Part shown: piece after piece, positions 1-8,420 of the stretch
Layout: every line of letters begins with the position of its first letter
How positions within the stretch are numbered: the first letter of the stretch is position 1
The notes under the pieces: model-generated
Database searches by the model: none
Told to the model about the DNA's origin: nothing
Seen by the model: only the letters and a program-made list of their open reading frames with translations
Program-made: the position numbers and the translations under genes
Assembly: GCF_001552195.1 (NCBI RefSeq)
Contig: NZ_BCQS01000001.1
Location: forward strand, 1 to 64,000
DNA: 64,000 nucleotides
From: Actinomadura latina NBRC 106108
Lineage (GTDB): Bacteria > Actinomycetota > Actinomycetes > Streptosporangiales > Streptosporangiaceae
Direction of reading: 5' to 3'

Positions 1-55
1 ACTGGCAACCATCCTGATCGGCAGCCGACTGCTCCAGCACCGCTACAAGCGCTGA
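1..55 (+). CDS. C-terminal end of an unidentified protein (5' end outside window)
   Basis: The first 18 codons (frame 2) read LATILIGSRLLQHRYKR and end at TGA 53-55. A hydrophobic stretch followed by a basic tail could be the end of a membrane protein or a transposase. Too little is visible to assign a family. The frame continues past the stop into the VOC-like remnant at 56-277. Confidence 0.3.
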   Translation, partial: LATILIGSRLLQHRYKR

Positions 56-277
56 ACATCGCACCAAACCGCCACTATCGGGAAGCAGGTCGCTGGCCGC
101 GTCGGGTTCTTCCTCCAAGTGGACGACTTCGACCTCGCCTACACACGCATGACGACCGCTGGCGTCGCCTTCGTTACGCAACCTCGCACTGAGCCCTACG
201 GACGGGTCGCCGTGTTCCTCGACATCGCCGGCAACCGCTGGGATCTACTCGGTCCGGCCAACCGAGCGAACCCGTGA
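56..277 (+). pseudogene. VOC/glyoxalase-superfamily C-terminal remnant
   Basis: After TGA 53-55 the same frame encodes about 73 residues ending at TGA 275-277. They match the second half of a VOC (glyoxalase/bleomycin resistance) domain: GRVGFFLQVDDFD, then a GVAFVTQPRTEPYGRVAVF strand pair, then the closing GNRWDLLGP. The usual N-terminal beta-alpha-beta half is missing and there is no start codon before the conserved part. I read it as a 5'-truncated relic whose front was replaced by an unrelated gene end. The family assignment rests on the motif pattern only. Confidence 0.55.
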
Positions 278-721
278 GGATGCCTCACAGCGTCGCCAGG
301 AGAGGATCTTCAACCACGGCAAGGAAGCTTGCGCCCGTTCATTGATGACGTACCAACACCCCTGGGGTGTGCCGTTTCGCGGCACCGCATCTCAGCGGAC
401 TGCGGGCATGTCGAGAGGTCCAGGCGGGAGACGCAGCAGGTCGCGTTCTGGCCACCGGCGAAGCGCATGCAGGTCCGGCCCGTCATAGGAAGCGAACCGG
501 ACAAACGCAGTCCTTATGGGGGATGCGTGTCCGGATGTGGATGCTCACGGGGCGGTGACGTTTCGGGCGTGGAGGCGCATGCTCGTGGCAGCGCGGCCTT
601 CGCCTCGCCCAAAGGAGCGTCGCCGTTCACACGTTCTCGTCCTACCGCGCTGACCGCTCCAGCTGGTTGTCCCGCCGACCCATCGGCGCGGATCTGTGGT
701 TGGAATGCCTTTGGAGAAACT
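278..721. other. Intergenic region without a recognisable gene
   Basis: Open frames here use codons poorly and match nothing I know. The one structured element is a perfect palindrome, ACACCCC-T-GGGGTGT at 356-370. Its shape resembles a CsoR/FrmR-type operator, but it lies 350 bp from the next start codon, so a role is unclear. Confidence 0.4.
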
Positions 722-1378
722 GTGGTCGAGGATATCGCAAGCCGCATCTCGCAAAATCAGGACTTCCAGCGGCTCGTGGCCGCGGCAATGGAGCTTGCCG
801 CCGCTCAGGCCGGCACCGTCAGAAACATGGACGCAGCTCAGCGCCAAGAGTACGCCGACAAAGCCGCCGCGCTGCGAGCCAGGTTGACGCGCGACCCCGA
901 GTCGCGGCAGGAGGCCCCTTTCGGGGAACTGGGCGAGCTTGTCGGCATCACCGGCGCTCGGACACAGGCCCTGGTACAAAAGGCCGAGGCCGCGGCCAGG
1001 GCGTTCGTTCCCGCCTTTCCTGAGCTCAGGTCCATGGACGAACGCACCAAGCTGGACACGCTGACCACAGCGATCAAAAGCGACCCGATCCTGGCCCGCA
1101 CGGCGGAACAACTGGTGGCCACCCCAGCCGGCGCCGCAGAAGAGTCACCTGAGGCATGCCAGGCGATGTGCCTGGCGCTGCTCATCCTTTTCATGTCCGC
1201 CGCCACCGCCATGCTGGCAGTCGGGCTGCTCGGATGTGTCTGGCTGGGCTGGATCCCGCCTCTCATGGTGTTGTGCATCATGGGGGCGATCGCCGCCTAC
1301 GCCGCGTTCATGGCGATCGTCTGGACCGTCTACAACGGCTGCATGGCCAACTGCGGGCAAGGCGACATCGCCCGGTGA
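722..1378 (+). CDS. Membrane protein with paired CX3C motifs, bacteriocin-like architecture
   Basis: The GTG start at 722 is chosen because GGAG lies 5 nt upstream (713-716). A longer reading from 329 covers sequence with non-coding character. The 218-residue product has a soluble, Ala-rich helical part (about 1-135). A hydrophobic C-terminus (about 144-211) follows, with six cysteines at 146, 150, 172, 185, 207 and 211. The outer pairs are both CX3C (CQAMC, CMANC) and bracket two or three membrane-length helices. No homologue is recognised. The layout (long leader, then a Cys-rich hydrophobic core) recalls halocin C8-like domains in Actinobacteria, but an ordinary membrane protein with disulfides or a metal site is equally possible. 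It appears to stand alone. Confidence 0.6.
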   Translation: MVEDIASRISQNQDFQRLVAAAMELAAAQAGTVRNMDAAQRQEYADKAAALRARLTRDPESRQEAPFGELGELVGITGARTQALVQKAEAAARAFVPAFPELRSMDERTKLDTLTTAIKSDPILARTAEQLVATPAGAAEESPEACQAMCLALLILFMSAATAMLAVGLLGCVWLGWIPPLMVLCIMGAIAAYAAFMAIVWTVYNGCMANCGQGDIAR

Positions 1379-1894
1379 CCACCCGGCGGGCGCGGCCCGC
1401 CCTGACAGCGGATCGGTGATCACCTGCCGACCGGCACGACCGCCAACGGATCGCTGGAGGTGCCGAACTCGCGAACATCCGGGGCCAAAGCCACACCTTC
1501 GGCACGGCTGGTCGTTCTGGCACGCCACGCCCAGGCGTTGGCACTGGTTGGCAGAGAAATTCTAGGTCTTGCCCGGTAACGGGCTTGGCTTAGTGCAATT
1601 CGGCCGCCCAGCGGGCCTCATTTTCGGCGGTACCTGGCTATGAACGGTCCATCCCGGTTCTGGCTCGGCTGGCTGCGGGACTGGCTATTCTCAACCTGCC
1701 GATCAGAGCGAGATCGGGGTGTGATCAGCAGTATCAGCGGAGACCGGGGTGCATTCGCGGTCAGCCGGGCACCGGACGGATGATCAAGGCGCGCGGTTGA
1801 CGCGGTGGCCGTATCCGGTATCGCGCGCTACCGGCGGGGCCGACCAAGAGTCCTATAGATGACTGCTTTCAGCCCTTTCCCGATCGGGGGAACG
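1379..1894. other. Intergenic region upstream of the secreted propeller-like protein
   Basis: I see no convincing coding sequence here. A TTGACG hexamer at about 1797 with a TATCGC-like -10 could be the promoter of the gene starting at 1895, but the match is weak. Confidence 0.3.
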
Positions 1895-3049
1895 ATGCGG
1901 CATTCATGCATCAGGTTCACTGTCAAGCTCCGTAAACTCGTGCCAGTGCCGACGTTGGCGCTGGTGTTGGCGTTCGTGGGAGCGGTACCGCCGGCGCGAG
2001 CCGCACAGCCGCAGCCCTGGCAGGTGGTGAAGACCTACGACCTCAACCAGTACGACAACATGTCGGCGGTCACGGCCACCAGCCCGCGCAACGCCTGGAC
2101 GTTCGTTACCGGGGACCAGCACGAACGGATCATCGCGCAGCACTGGAACGGCAGGGCCTGGCGCGACGTGGCAGTGCCGGCCGGACTGCCCGGGGAAATC
2201 CGAGAGGCCAGTGCCACATCCACTTCCAACGTCTGGGCAGTCGGCGACAGCGACAGCGCTTCCAGGGGTTCGTACGCACTGCGCTGGAACGGCCGCAAAT
2301 GGGTGGTCGCGCACCGATGGGCCACCGGCATCGTCAGCGGCGTGACCGCGGCGGGCCCCAACAAGGCATGGGTCTTCAGCGACAATCGCCGCGACGCCGG
2401 CGTGGGCACCTGGCATTTCGACGGCCACCGGTGGACCCAGGTCCAGTTGCCGTACAGCATCGAACGGGCCAGCGCGGTGTCAGCCCGCGACATCTGGGCG
2501 ATCGGCAACGACTCCTCGGACAGCTTCAAGGTGATCGCGCATTACAACGGCACGGCCTGGACCCAGGTGCCGGTCGGTGACGCGTTGCCCGACGACATCC
2601 GGGGCGGCGAGGGAGAGCCCTCACAGCAAGTCTTCCTGTCGGACGTGGTCGCAGTGTCGGCCACGGAAGTCTGGGTGACGGGGATGGTCTCGCGTAGCGA
2701 CGACCTTGGCTCAACGGAGTTTCCGGTGGCCGCACGCTGGGACGGCGACCGGTGGCAGAAGGTGGACGTGCCGGGGAGCTGGCGTCCGCGGGTCGCCGCG
2801 GCCGACGGCCGCGGCGGGCTGTGGATCTCCGGGGAAGGCGATAGGCGGGAGTCGGGCCGCGACGCCCCGGTGCTGATGCACCGCTCATCCGACGGCACGT
2901 GGTCAAGTTCGGCCGTCCAGGCGGGGGACCGTACGGCCTACGTCGACGGCCTGGCCCTGGTTCCCGGGACTACCAGCCTGTGGGGCGTGGGCCAGCTGCG
3001 GCCTGCGGATGAGTCCTCGTCTGACGGAGCCATCTTCCGCCAAGGATAA
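1895..3049 (+). CDS. Secreted beta-propeller-like protein
   Basis: The ATG at 1895 is preferred over 1859: it has a GGGGG ribosome-binding stretch and opens a clear Sec signal peptide (basic RKL, hydrophobic VPTLALVLAFVGAV, cleavage after PARA). The mature part has repeated blades of the kind 'A.S.NVWAVG...S..ALRWNG.KW', for example NVWAVGDSDS, DIWAIGNDSS and EVWVTGMVSR. Each follows a short WNG/YNG strand, as in Trp-rich propeller repeat proteins common in actinomycetes. It is probably extracellular; ligand unknown. 384 residues, followed by a strong hairpin terminator. The neighbouring opposite-strand nuclease frame runs into its 3' end. Confidence 0.75.
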   Translation: MRHSCIRFTVKLRKLVPVPTLALVLAFVGAVPPARAAQPQPWQVVKTYDLNQYDNMSAVTATSPRNAWTFVTGDQHERIIAQHWNGRAWRDVAVPAGLPGEIREASATSTSNVWAVGDSDSASRGSYALRWNGRKWVVAHRWATGIVSGVTAAGPNKAWVFSDNRRDAGVGTWHFDGHRWTQVQLPYSIERASAVSARDIWAIGNDSSDSFKVIAHYNGTAWTQVPVGDALPDDIRGGEGEPSQQVFLSDVVAVSATEVWVTGMVSRSDDLGSTEFPVAARWDGDRWQKVDVPGSWRPRVAAADGRGGLWISGEGDRRESGRDAPVLMHRSSDGTWSSSAVQAGDRTAYVDGLALVPGTTSLWGVGQLRPADESSSDGAIFRQG

Positions 3050-4347
3050 GAACCGCCAGCCCACATGGGACGCGTCGGGGCGATCACCCACGGGAGATCG
3101 CCCCGCGCCTGAAGGTGACCGTCACCGCCGGCGCCGACCTCACCGCCCCCGAGTCGCTGACCAGTGAGGTGGGGGCGGCAAGCAGCCGCCCCCGCCATGC
3201 AGGCCGCAAGGACGGCACCTGGCACAGGTGAACGCCTTCTTCTGGTATTCGGCATCGGCGGCCGCAGTCTCTCGGAATCGAGCGGATCAACCGTCGTCAT
3301 CCGCCTCGGCGGCGAAGTTCGCCAACCGGGCGGGCAGCGGCCGCCGTCCTCGCTGGACGTCCGGACTTTGACCTTCTCCAGCCACAGGTTCGGGTGGTGG
3401 CCGGCCGCCGCCCGGAGTTCGTTCAGCATCCGCTCCCGGTGCCGCCACAGCGCGGCGTGGGCGGACGTCCGGCCCTTGAGGGTGACGCGGACGGCGGTCA
3501 GCCGTTCCTCCGGGATCTCCTGGAAGCGCTGCTGGACGCGGCTGAGCACCTGGTCGGTGTCGTCGAGACCGGTGACGTCGACGTCGAGGCGTGCCCAGCG
3601 GGCGGTGCTGTCCAGGTCATGGTGGTCGACCGACTGGACGCGCAGATCACCGTCGACGGTGACGACGATGCACCCCTTCGGGCCCGGTTCGCGGGCGTGG
3701 CGTCCCTGGATGTTGCCGGGGTAGACGATCCAGGGCTGCCGCCTCACGATCTGCTGGGTGTGGACGTGGCCGAGCGCCCAGTAGTCGTAGTCGCGGGCTT
3801 CGAGGTCCGCGATGGTGCAGGGCGCGTACCGCTTGTGCTCGTGGTGGCCGCCTTCGAGGCCCGTGTGGAGCAGGCCGACGTTGAACAGGCCGCCGTCTCG
3901 CGGCGGGTATCCGGCGGCGAGGTTGTCGGTGAGGTCCCATTCGGCGAATCCCTGGCCGTGGACGACGAGTCCGGCCTTCTCGTCCCGGACGGTCTCGGGC
4001 TCCCTCGTCGCGAAGACGTGCACGTTGTCGGGAAGCCTGAGCGAGCGCATCGTGCGGTTCTGCGCGTCGTGGTTCCCCGAGACCATGTAGACGGGGATGC
4101 CGGCTCGCCCGAGGCGGGCCATCTGGCGGCTGAAGTAGAGCCCGGTCTGGTAGTCCTTCCAGTCGCCGTCGTACACGTCGCCGGCGAGGAGGACGGCGTC
4201 CGCGGGCAGCTCGATCGCGAGCCGGACGAGGTTCTCCAGGGCTCTCCGAGTGGCCAGGCGCAGGTCCTCTTCGGGGGCGCCCTCGTAGAGCGAGAGTCCC
4301 CGTAACGGGCTGTCGATGTGAAGATCGGCGGCGTGCAGGATCTTCAT
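2938..4347 (-). CDS. Mre11/SbcD-type DNA repair exonuclease, C-terminus degraded
   Basis: Calcineurin-like metallophosphoesterase related to SbcD/YhaO nucleases. The motifs are intact: DLHID, GDVYDG, GNHDAQN, HTGLEG and GHVHTQQ. The ATG at 4347 has AGGGAG upstream. Family-like sequence runs to about residue 330 (LWLEKVKVRTS). After that the frame becomes proline/arginine-rich junk and overlaps the opposite-strand propeller gene to its stop at 2938. Shifting frame near 3350 gives a more natural ending, RPLPARLANFAAEADDDG, stopping at 3287. A frameshift is therefore likely, and the true product may be about 350 residues. No SbcC/YhaN ATPase partner lies nearby. Confidence 0.75.
   Translation of the reverse strand: MKILHAADLHIDSPLRGLSLYEGAPEEDLRLATRRALENLVRLAIELPADAVLLAGDVYDGDWKDYQTGLYFSRQMARLGRAGIPVYMVSGNHDAQNRTMRSLRLPDNVHVFATREPETVRDEKAGLVVHGQGFAEWDLTDNLAAGYPPRDGGLFNVGLLHTGLEGGHHEHKRYAPCTIADLEARDYDYWALGHVHTQQIVRRQPWIVYPGNIQGRHAREPGPKGCIVVTVDGDLRVQSVDHHDLDSTARWARLDVDVTGLDDTDQVLSRVQQRFQEIPEERLTAVRVTLKGRTSAHAALWRHRERMLNELRAAAGHHPNLWLEKVKVRTSSEDGGRCPPGWRTSPPRRMTTVDPLDSERLRPPMPNTRRRRSPVPGAVLAACMAGAAACRPHLTGQRLGGGEVGAGGDGHLQARGDLPWVIAPTRPMWAGGSYPWRKMAPSDEDSSAGRSWPTPHRLVVPGTRARPST
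3076..3105. terminator. Hairpin terminator after the propeller-like gene
   Basis: Perfect 10-bp stem CGGGGCGATC / GATCGCCCCG with a 10-nt loop, 27 nt past the stop of the gene ending at 3049. There is no U-tract, as is usual in high-GC actinomycetes. Confidence 0.6.
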
Positions 4348-4437
4348 GTTCTCCCTTTGCTCGGTGGATGCCGGTGCTTTGTGGCGACAGAGAGCGAATG
4401 TTGAGCGGCTCTCGCGTCGCCGGGGGCGCCTTCCCGG

Positions 4438-4914
4438 TCAGGAGGCGACCTGGGCGCGGGCGGCCTCGTCGAAGAGCGGGTTGGTCATCGCGACGACCTT
4501 GGGCCGGAAGTTGCCCTTCGCGCACACGAGGCCGGTGGCCTTCTCGCCCGGGGCGAGCTCCGTGGTGTCGATCTGCCCCTCGTACTCGCCGAGGGCGGAG
4601 GTGCTGTCGTGCTTGGTGTTCTTGGTGTCGGTGATGGAGAAGTAGAGCGGGTTGATCTCGAGCTGCTTCTTGGTCTGGTTGGTGACGGTGACCTTGACGC
4701 AGGACAGGGCGCCGCCGTCGCTCAGGACGCTCTTGCTCGCGTGCGCCCGCTTGGCGGTGAGCTTGATCGGGAAGGTCTTGCTCTTGGCCCCGCCGCTGCT
4801 CTTGCCCGCGGACTTGCCGGGGCCGGACGACTGGACGGCGACCGGGTCCTGTTCGAGGTTGCAGCCGGCGGTGAGGACGGCGACCGCGACGAGGCCGATG
4901 GTGATCTTTCGCAT
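4438..4914 (-). CDS. Lipoprotein with a DUF4352-like domain
   Basis: 158 residues from ATG 4914. A lipoprotein signal peptide (MRKITIGLVAVAVLTAGC) has the lipobox LTAG-C at Cys18. A Ser/Gly/Lys linker follows. The rest is a beta-rich domain with the pattern of DUF4352 immunoglobulin-like lipoproteins: 'CVKVTVTNQTKKQLEINPLYF' and a late 'G.F.P.VVAMTNPLF'. Two further cysteines could form a disulfide. It probably sits on the outer face of the membrane; role unknown. It lies 90 nt upstream of the nuclease gene on the same strand and may be cotranscribed with it. Confidence 0.8.
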   Translation of the reverse strand: MRKITIGLVAVAVLTAGCNLEQDPVAVQSSGPGKSAGKSSGGAKSKTFPIKLTAKRAHASKSVLSDGGALSCVKVTVTNQTKKQLEINPLYFSITDTKNTKHDSTSALGEYEGQIDTTELAPGEKATGLVCAKGNFRPKVVAMTNPLFDEAARAQVAS

Positions 4915-5063
4915 GGGTGCTCCTTGGTGCCGGGCGCGTCCTTCGTGACGCGCCGTCGAAGGGGGGAAGGGACGCCGCCGCCCGCCGGTGCTGGGCTGGG
5001 TCGAGCGGACGGCGGCGCGTATCGGAGGGGACGCGGAGGTCTGTGGACGTCCGCATGGACTGG

Positions 5064-5996
5064 TCAGCCCTCGGCCACCGCGAGGAGCTCGTAGAACTCC
5101 TCGTGGTCGATGACCGTGGTGTCGTGACCGGAGTCGCGGAGGCGTTCCGCCTTGGCGAGCTTGCCGGTCTTCTTCGCCCCTGGGGCGAGCTGGTGGGGTT
5201 CGATGCCGCCGACGACCAGCAGGTCGACGGACTTGGTGACGCTGTCGGCCGTCCAGGCTCCGAGGGCGGCGATCCGCTTGGCGGCCACCGCCCGCTTCAT
5301 GTTGGGGAGTGATCCGGTGAAGCAGACGGTGCGGCCGTAGAAGGGGTTGTCCGGGTCGGCGTCGGGGTCGGCGTCCGGAGACGGCTCGCGCCGGGCGCAT
5401 CCCCGGTACGCGCACCCCTGGCGGACACCGTCCCGATAGGAGCCCATCCGGATCCTGTGGACGGCGAGGAGGTCGGCGAGGGTGGCCGTCCCCTGCCGTT
5501 TCAGCGCGGCCAGCATCACGTGGGCCGCGGCCCGCGCGTCGTCGCCGGCGTCGTGGTGGCGCGGCAGGTCGATGCCGAGGGCGTCGGCGAGGACCGGGAG
5601 CTTGTAGGAGAGCAGACCGGTCCAGGTTCGCCTCGCGACCACGAGCGTACAGGCGAACCGGAGGTCCGGGGCGGGGCGGCCGATCGCCTCGCACGTGTCG
5701 GCGAGGACCCCGAGGTCGAAGGCCGCATTGTGCGCCACGAGCGGGGCGCCGCCGGTGAACCGGACGATGCGCTCCAGCGTCTCCGGCCAGCCGGGGGCGT
5801 CCCTGACGTCGTCCGCCGTGATGCCGTGGATGCCGACGTTGAAGGCGTCGAAGTGGTCGCGCCCGTCGGGGGGCCTGATCAGCGATGACCACTCTTCGAC
5901 GATCCGCCCTCCCTTCACCTTGACCAGTCCGACCGAGCACGGGCTTCCCCGCAGGGCGTTCGCCGTCTCGAAGTCGATCGCCACCCAGCTCGTCAT
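5064..5996 (-). CDS. DEDDh 3'-5' exonuclease with C-terminal BRCT domain
   Basis: 310 residues. The N-terminal half is a DnaQ/PolC-epsilon-like exonuclease: motif Exo I is VAIDFETAN, Exo II is LVAHNAAFDLGVL and Exo III is HHDAGDDARAAA, so the D-E-D-H-D residues are all present. A short Cys-containing linker (RQGCAYRGCARREP) could bind a metal. Then comes a BRCT domain (NPFYGRTVCFTGSLPNMKR... SVDLLVVGG), the fold used in DNA-damage protein contacts. This exonuclease-BRCT arrangement is frequent in actinobacteria and points to repair or proofreading rather than a replicase subunit. Confidence 0.9.
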   Translation of the reverse strand: MTSWVAIDFETANALRGSPCSVGLVKVKGGRIVEEWSSLIRPPDGRDHFDAFNVGIHGITADDVRDAPGWPETLERIVRFTGGAPLVAHNAAFDLGVLADTCEAIGRPAPDLRFACTLVVARRTWTGLLSYKLPVLADALGIDLPRHHDAGDDARAAAHVMLAALKRQGTATLADLLAVHRIRMGSYRDGVRQGCAYRGCARREPSPDADPDADPDNPFYGRTVCFTGSLPNMKRAVAAKRIAALGAWTADSVTKSVDLLVVGGIEPHQLAPGAKKTGKLAKAERLRDSGHDTTVIDHEEFYELLAVAEG

Positions 5997-6021
5997 CTCT
6001 CACTCCTCGCGCCGCACCGTT

Positions 6022-6067
6022 GAAAGCACCATCATGAGAGCACGAAGTGAAAGCACTGTCAAACAGT
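6022..6067. promoter_or_regulatory. Divergent control region of exonuclease and methylase genes
   Basis: An AT-richer stretch lies between divergent genes. Two direct copies of GAAAGCAC (about 6022 and 6050) occur here. Overlapping the second is a perfect inverted repeat, ACTGT-CAA-ACAGT (6055-6067). These may be operators for the methylase's own N-terminal HTH or for another regulator. Confidence 0.4.
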
Positions 6068-6126
6068 TTTAATCCGATGGGTCGTGTACAGTGGCGTTGC
6101 TCCCGAAAGCTGATAAGGAAGTGCCG

Positions 6127-8223
6127 ATGGCATCGCAGAGCGAGCAGCTGACCGCCGCCGAGATCTCCCGGCTCGCCGGCGTGACGCGGGCGACCGTGAG
6201 CAACTGGCGCCGGCGCCACCCCGACTTTCCGCAGCCCAGCGGCGGTACGGAGGCCAGCCCCAGCTACGACCGGCGGCGGGTCGAAGCGTGGCTCGACGCG
6301 CGGGGCCGCCTCCCCGCACGCTCCGCCAGGGACGACCTGCGAACCCAGCTACGCGGACGTCCCCCGCGCGACGTCGAGGCCGTGGCGCTGTTCACCGCGC
6401 ACGCGGCCGGGCTGGACGAGAACGAACGAGGCAGAGTCGCGACGCTCGACGACGACGGGCTGAGCGAGTTGTACGCGGACGCGGTGTCGTCGTCTTCCGA
6501 TTCCGTGAAGCCGGGCCATGGCGACGTGCCGGCCGCGCTGCTGCGGTCGGCGGCGAACGTGATGCTGCGGGAAGGGGGCCTCGCCGTCTTCGACGTGCTG
6601 GAAGAGCATTCCGAAGCACCGATCGGCATCCGCGGGACGCACCCGACGCCACCGGCGATCGCCGACCTGATCGCCGAGCTGGCGACGGCGGAGGGTCGGC
6701 GGGTCCGCAGCGTCCTCGACCCGGCGTGCGGAGGCGGACGCCTCCTCGCCGCGGCGGCCACCAGGCTCCAGCCGGGCGCGCACGTGCACGGCCAGGAGTA
6801 CCGCGCCGTCGCCGCCGCCCAGGCCACGACCCGCGTCATCGACGAGGCGCCCAAGGTGTCCGTGGACGTCCGGACGGGAGACAGCCTCCGCGACGACGCC
6901 TTCCCCGACCTCCGCGTGGACGCCGTGGTGTGCAACCCGCCCTACGGCGACCGCGAGTGGGGCCACGACGAGTTGGCGTTCGACACGCGCTGGGCGTACG
7001 GCGTGCCACCGCGTTCGGAACCCGAACTGGCCTGGGTGCAGCACGCGCTGGCGCATCTCGGCGACGGCGGGCAGGCCGTCCTGCTGCTCCCGCCGGCCAC
7101 CGCGTCACGGCCGTCCGGCCGCCGCATCCGCGCCGAACTGCTCCGGCAGGGGGCGCTGTGCGCGGTCATCGCGCTCCCGGCGGGCCTCGCGGTACCGCAC
7201 CACATCGGGCTTCACCTGTGGATACTCCGCCGTCCCGACGCTGAGCGCCCCGGCCGCGACCTCGTCCTGCTGATGGACATGACCGACCAGTCCGCCACCG
7301 CGGCCCCGGCGCCCGGCCAGGGCAAGGCCGCGGAGCATGGCACGCTCCGGGAGACGATCTGCCGCACCTGGGAGGCGTTCACCGGCTCGGCCGATTTCAC
7401 CGACGTCCCGGGGACCGCCCGTGCCGTGCCACCGATCGACCTCCTGGACGAACTCGTCGACCTCTCGCCGGCACGGCACGTCCGCTCCGCACCGGTGATC
7501 AGCCCTGCCGCGGCTCTCAGGGACGTCGCCGAACTCACCGAGCGTCTCAAGGCTCACGTGTCGGCGTTCGCCGAGGCGAGCACGGTCGGGCCGTGGGCAT
7601 CGGCCGGCGAGACCAACCGCACCTGGCGCAGCGCCACCGTCGCCGACCTGGACCGTGGCGGGGCGCTCGCCGTCCATCGCGGCCTTCGGGCTTCATCCGC
7701 CGATGCCCTGCCCGCCGATCTGGCGGACCGTCCCGTCCTGCGGGCACGTGACCTGATCGGCGGGACGCCCGCCAGCGGCGACGCACGCGAACTGCACCTG
7801 ACCGACCCCGTCACCATCGAGACGGGGGACGTCCTCCTCACGCAGGTCGTCGGCCCTCAGGGAGTCGCGACCCGCGTGGCCGGTGAGGACGACGCCGGAT
7901 GCCTGCTCGGCAACGGCGTGTTCCTGCTGCGACCCGATCCCGGACGGCTCGACCCGTGGTTCCTCGCCGGTTTCGTCAGCGCGCCCGACAACGTCAGCCA
8001 GGCGACGACCGGCACGTCGACGCACCAGCTCGTGGCGTCCCGGCTGCGCGTCCCGCTGCTCGCGCTGGACGAGCAGACCGCTTATGGCCAGGCGTTCCGC
8101 AAGGTCCAGGACCTCAGGACCAGCGCGCGGACCGCCGCGAAGTGCGCCGACGAGATGGCCGACCTCCTAGCCACCACCCTGAGCGGCGGGGCACTGCTCC
8201 CCCACGAACCCGAGTTGCCGTGA
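6127..8223 (+). CDS. HTH-N6-adenine DNA methylase with fused specificity-like C-terminus
   Basis: 698 residues from ATG 6127, with AAGGA about 8 nt upstream; ATG 6091 lacks this. Residues 8-55 form a MerR/excisionase-like HTH (TAAEISRLAGVTRATVSNWRRR). Residues about 165-420 are an HsdM-like gamma-class N6-adenine methylase: AdoMet motif I DPACGGG (198-204) and catalytic motif IV NPPY (270-273). The last 180 residues resemble a type I target-recognition domain (VLRARDLIG...ETGDVLLTQVVG...HQLVASRLRVPL). No restriction subunit is nearby, so it is probably an orphan epigenetic or regulatory methylase. Confidence 0.85.
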   Translation: MASQSEQLTAAEISRLAGVTRATVSNWRRRHPDFPQPSGGTEASPSYDRRRVEAWLDARGRLPARSARDDLRTQLRGRPPRDVEAVALFTAHAAGLDENERGRVATLDDDGLSELYADAVSSSSDSVKPGHGDVPAALLRSAANVMLREGGLAVFDVLEEHSEAPIGIRGTHPTPPAIADLIAELATAEGRRVRSVLDPACGGGRLLAAAATRLQPGAHVHGQEYRAVAAAQATTRVIDEAPKVSVDVRTGDSLRDDAFPDLRVDAVVCNPPYGDREWGHDELAFDTRWAYGVPPRSEPELAWVQHALAHLGDGGQAVLLLPPATASRPSGRRIRAELLRQGALCAVIALPAGLAVPHHIGLHLWILRRPDAERPGRDLVLLMDMTDQSATAAPAPGQGKAAEHGTLRETICRTWEAFTGSADFTDVPGTARAVPPIDLLDELVDLSPARHVRSAPVISPAAALRDVAELTERLKAHVSAFAEASTVGPWASAGETNRTWRSATVADLDRGGALAVHRGLRASSADALPADLADRPVLRARDLIGGTPASGDARELHLTDPVTIETGDVLLTQVVGPQGVATRVAGEDDAGCLLGNGVFLLRPDPGRLDPWFLAGFVSAPDNVSQATTGTSTHQLVASRLRVPLLALDEQTAYGQAFRKVQDLRTSARTAAKCADEMADLLATTLSGGALLPHEPELP

Positions 8224-8375
8224 GGACCGGCGCCGCCGATGAACGCACCCCCGAAATCGCCGACCTCCTCACCCGCATCCGCCAGTTCCAGCAGGCCCGG
8301 CCGGCCTCGTCAGCCCTGTCCGCCTCCTGGACTTCCCACCAGCGCTGCCTCTCGCCGCCGATCCCGGTCAGGTGA
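8220..8375 (+). CDS. Short ORF translationally coupled to the methylase, probably truncated
   Basis: GTG 8220 overlaps the methylase stop in a GTGA junction, the usual sign of translational coupling. The frame gives 51 residues (VRTGAADERTPEIADLLTRIRQFQ...) with a plausible helical start but a poor ending. A shift at about 8325 opens a more protein-like continuation (LLDFPPALPLAADPGQVTLIP). I take it as the 5' end of a formerly longer second gene of the methylase operon. Function unknown. Confidence 0.35.
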   Translation: MRTGAADERTPEIADLLTRIRQFQQARPASSALSASWTSHQRCLSPPIPVR

Positions 8376-8420
8376 CGCTCATCCCCTCGTCGCTGTGCAG
8401 AACCGAAGGCGTTACGAGTG

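Noticed and set aside
329-721. N-terminal extension of the CX3C membrane protein to ATG 329
   Set aside because: No ribosome-binding site at 329, low-quality coding sequence, and a good GGAG-GTG start at 722.
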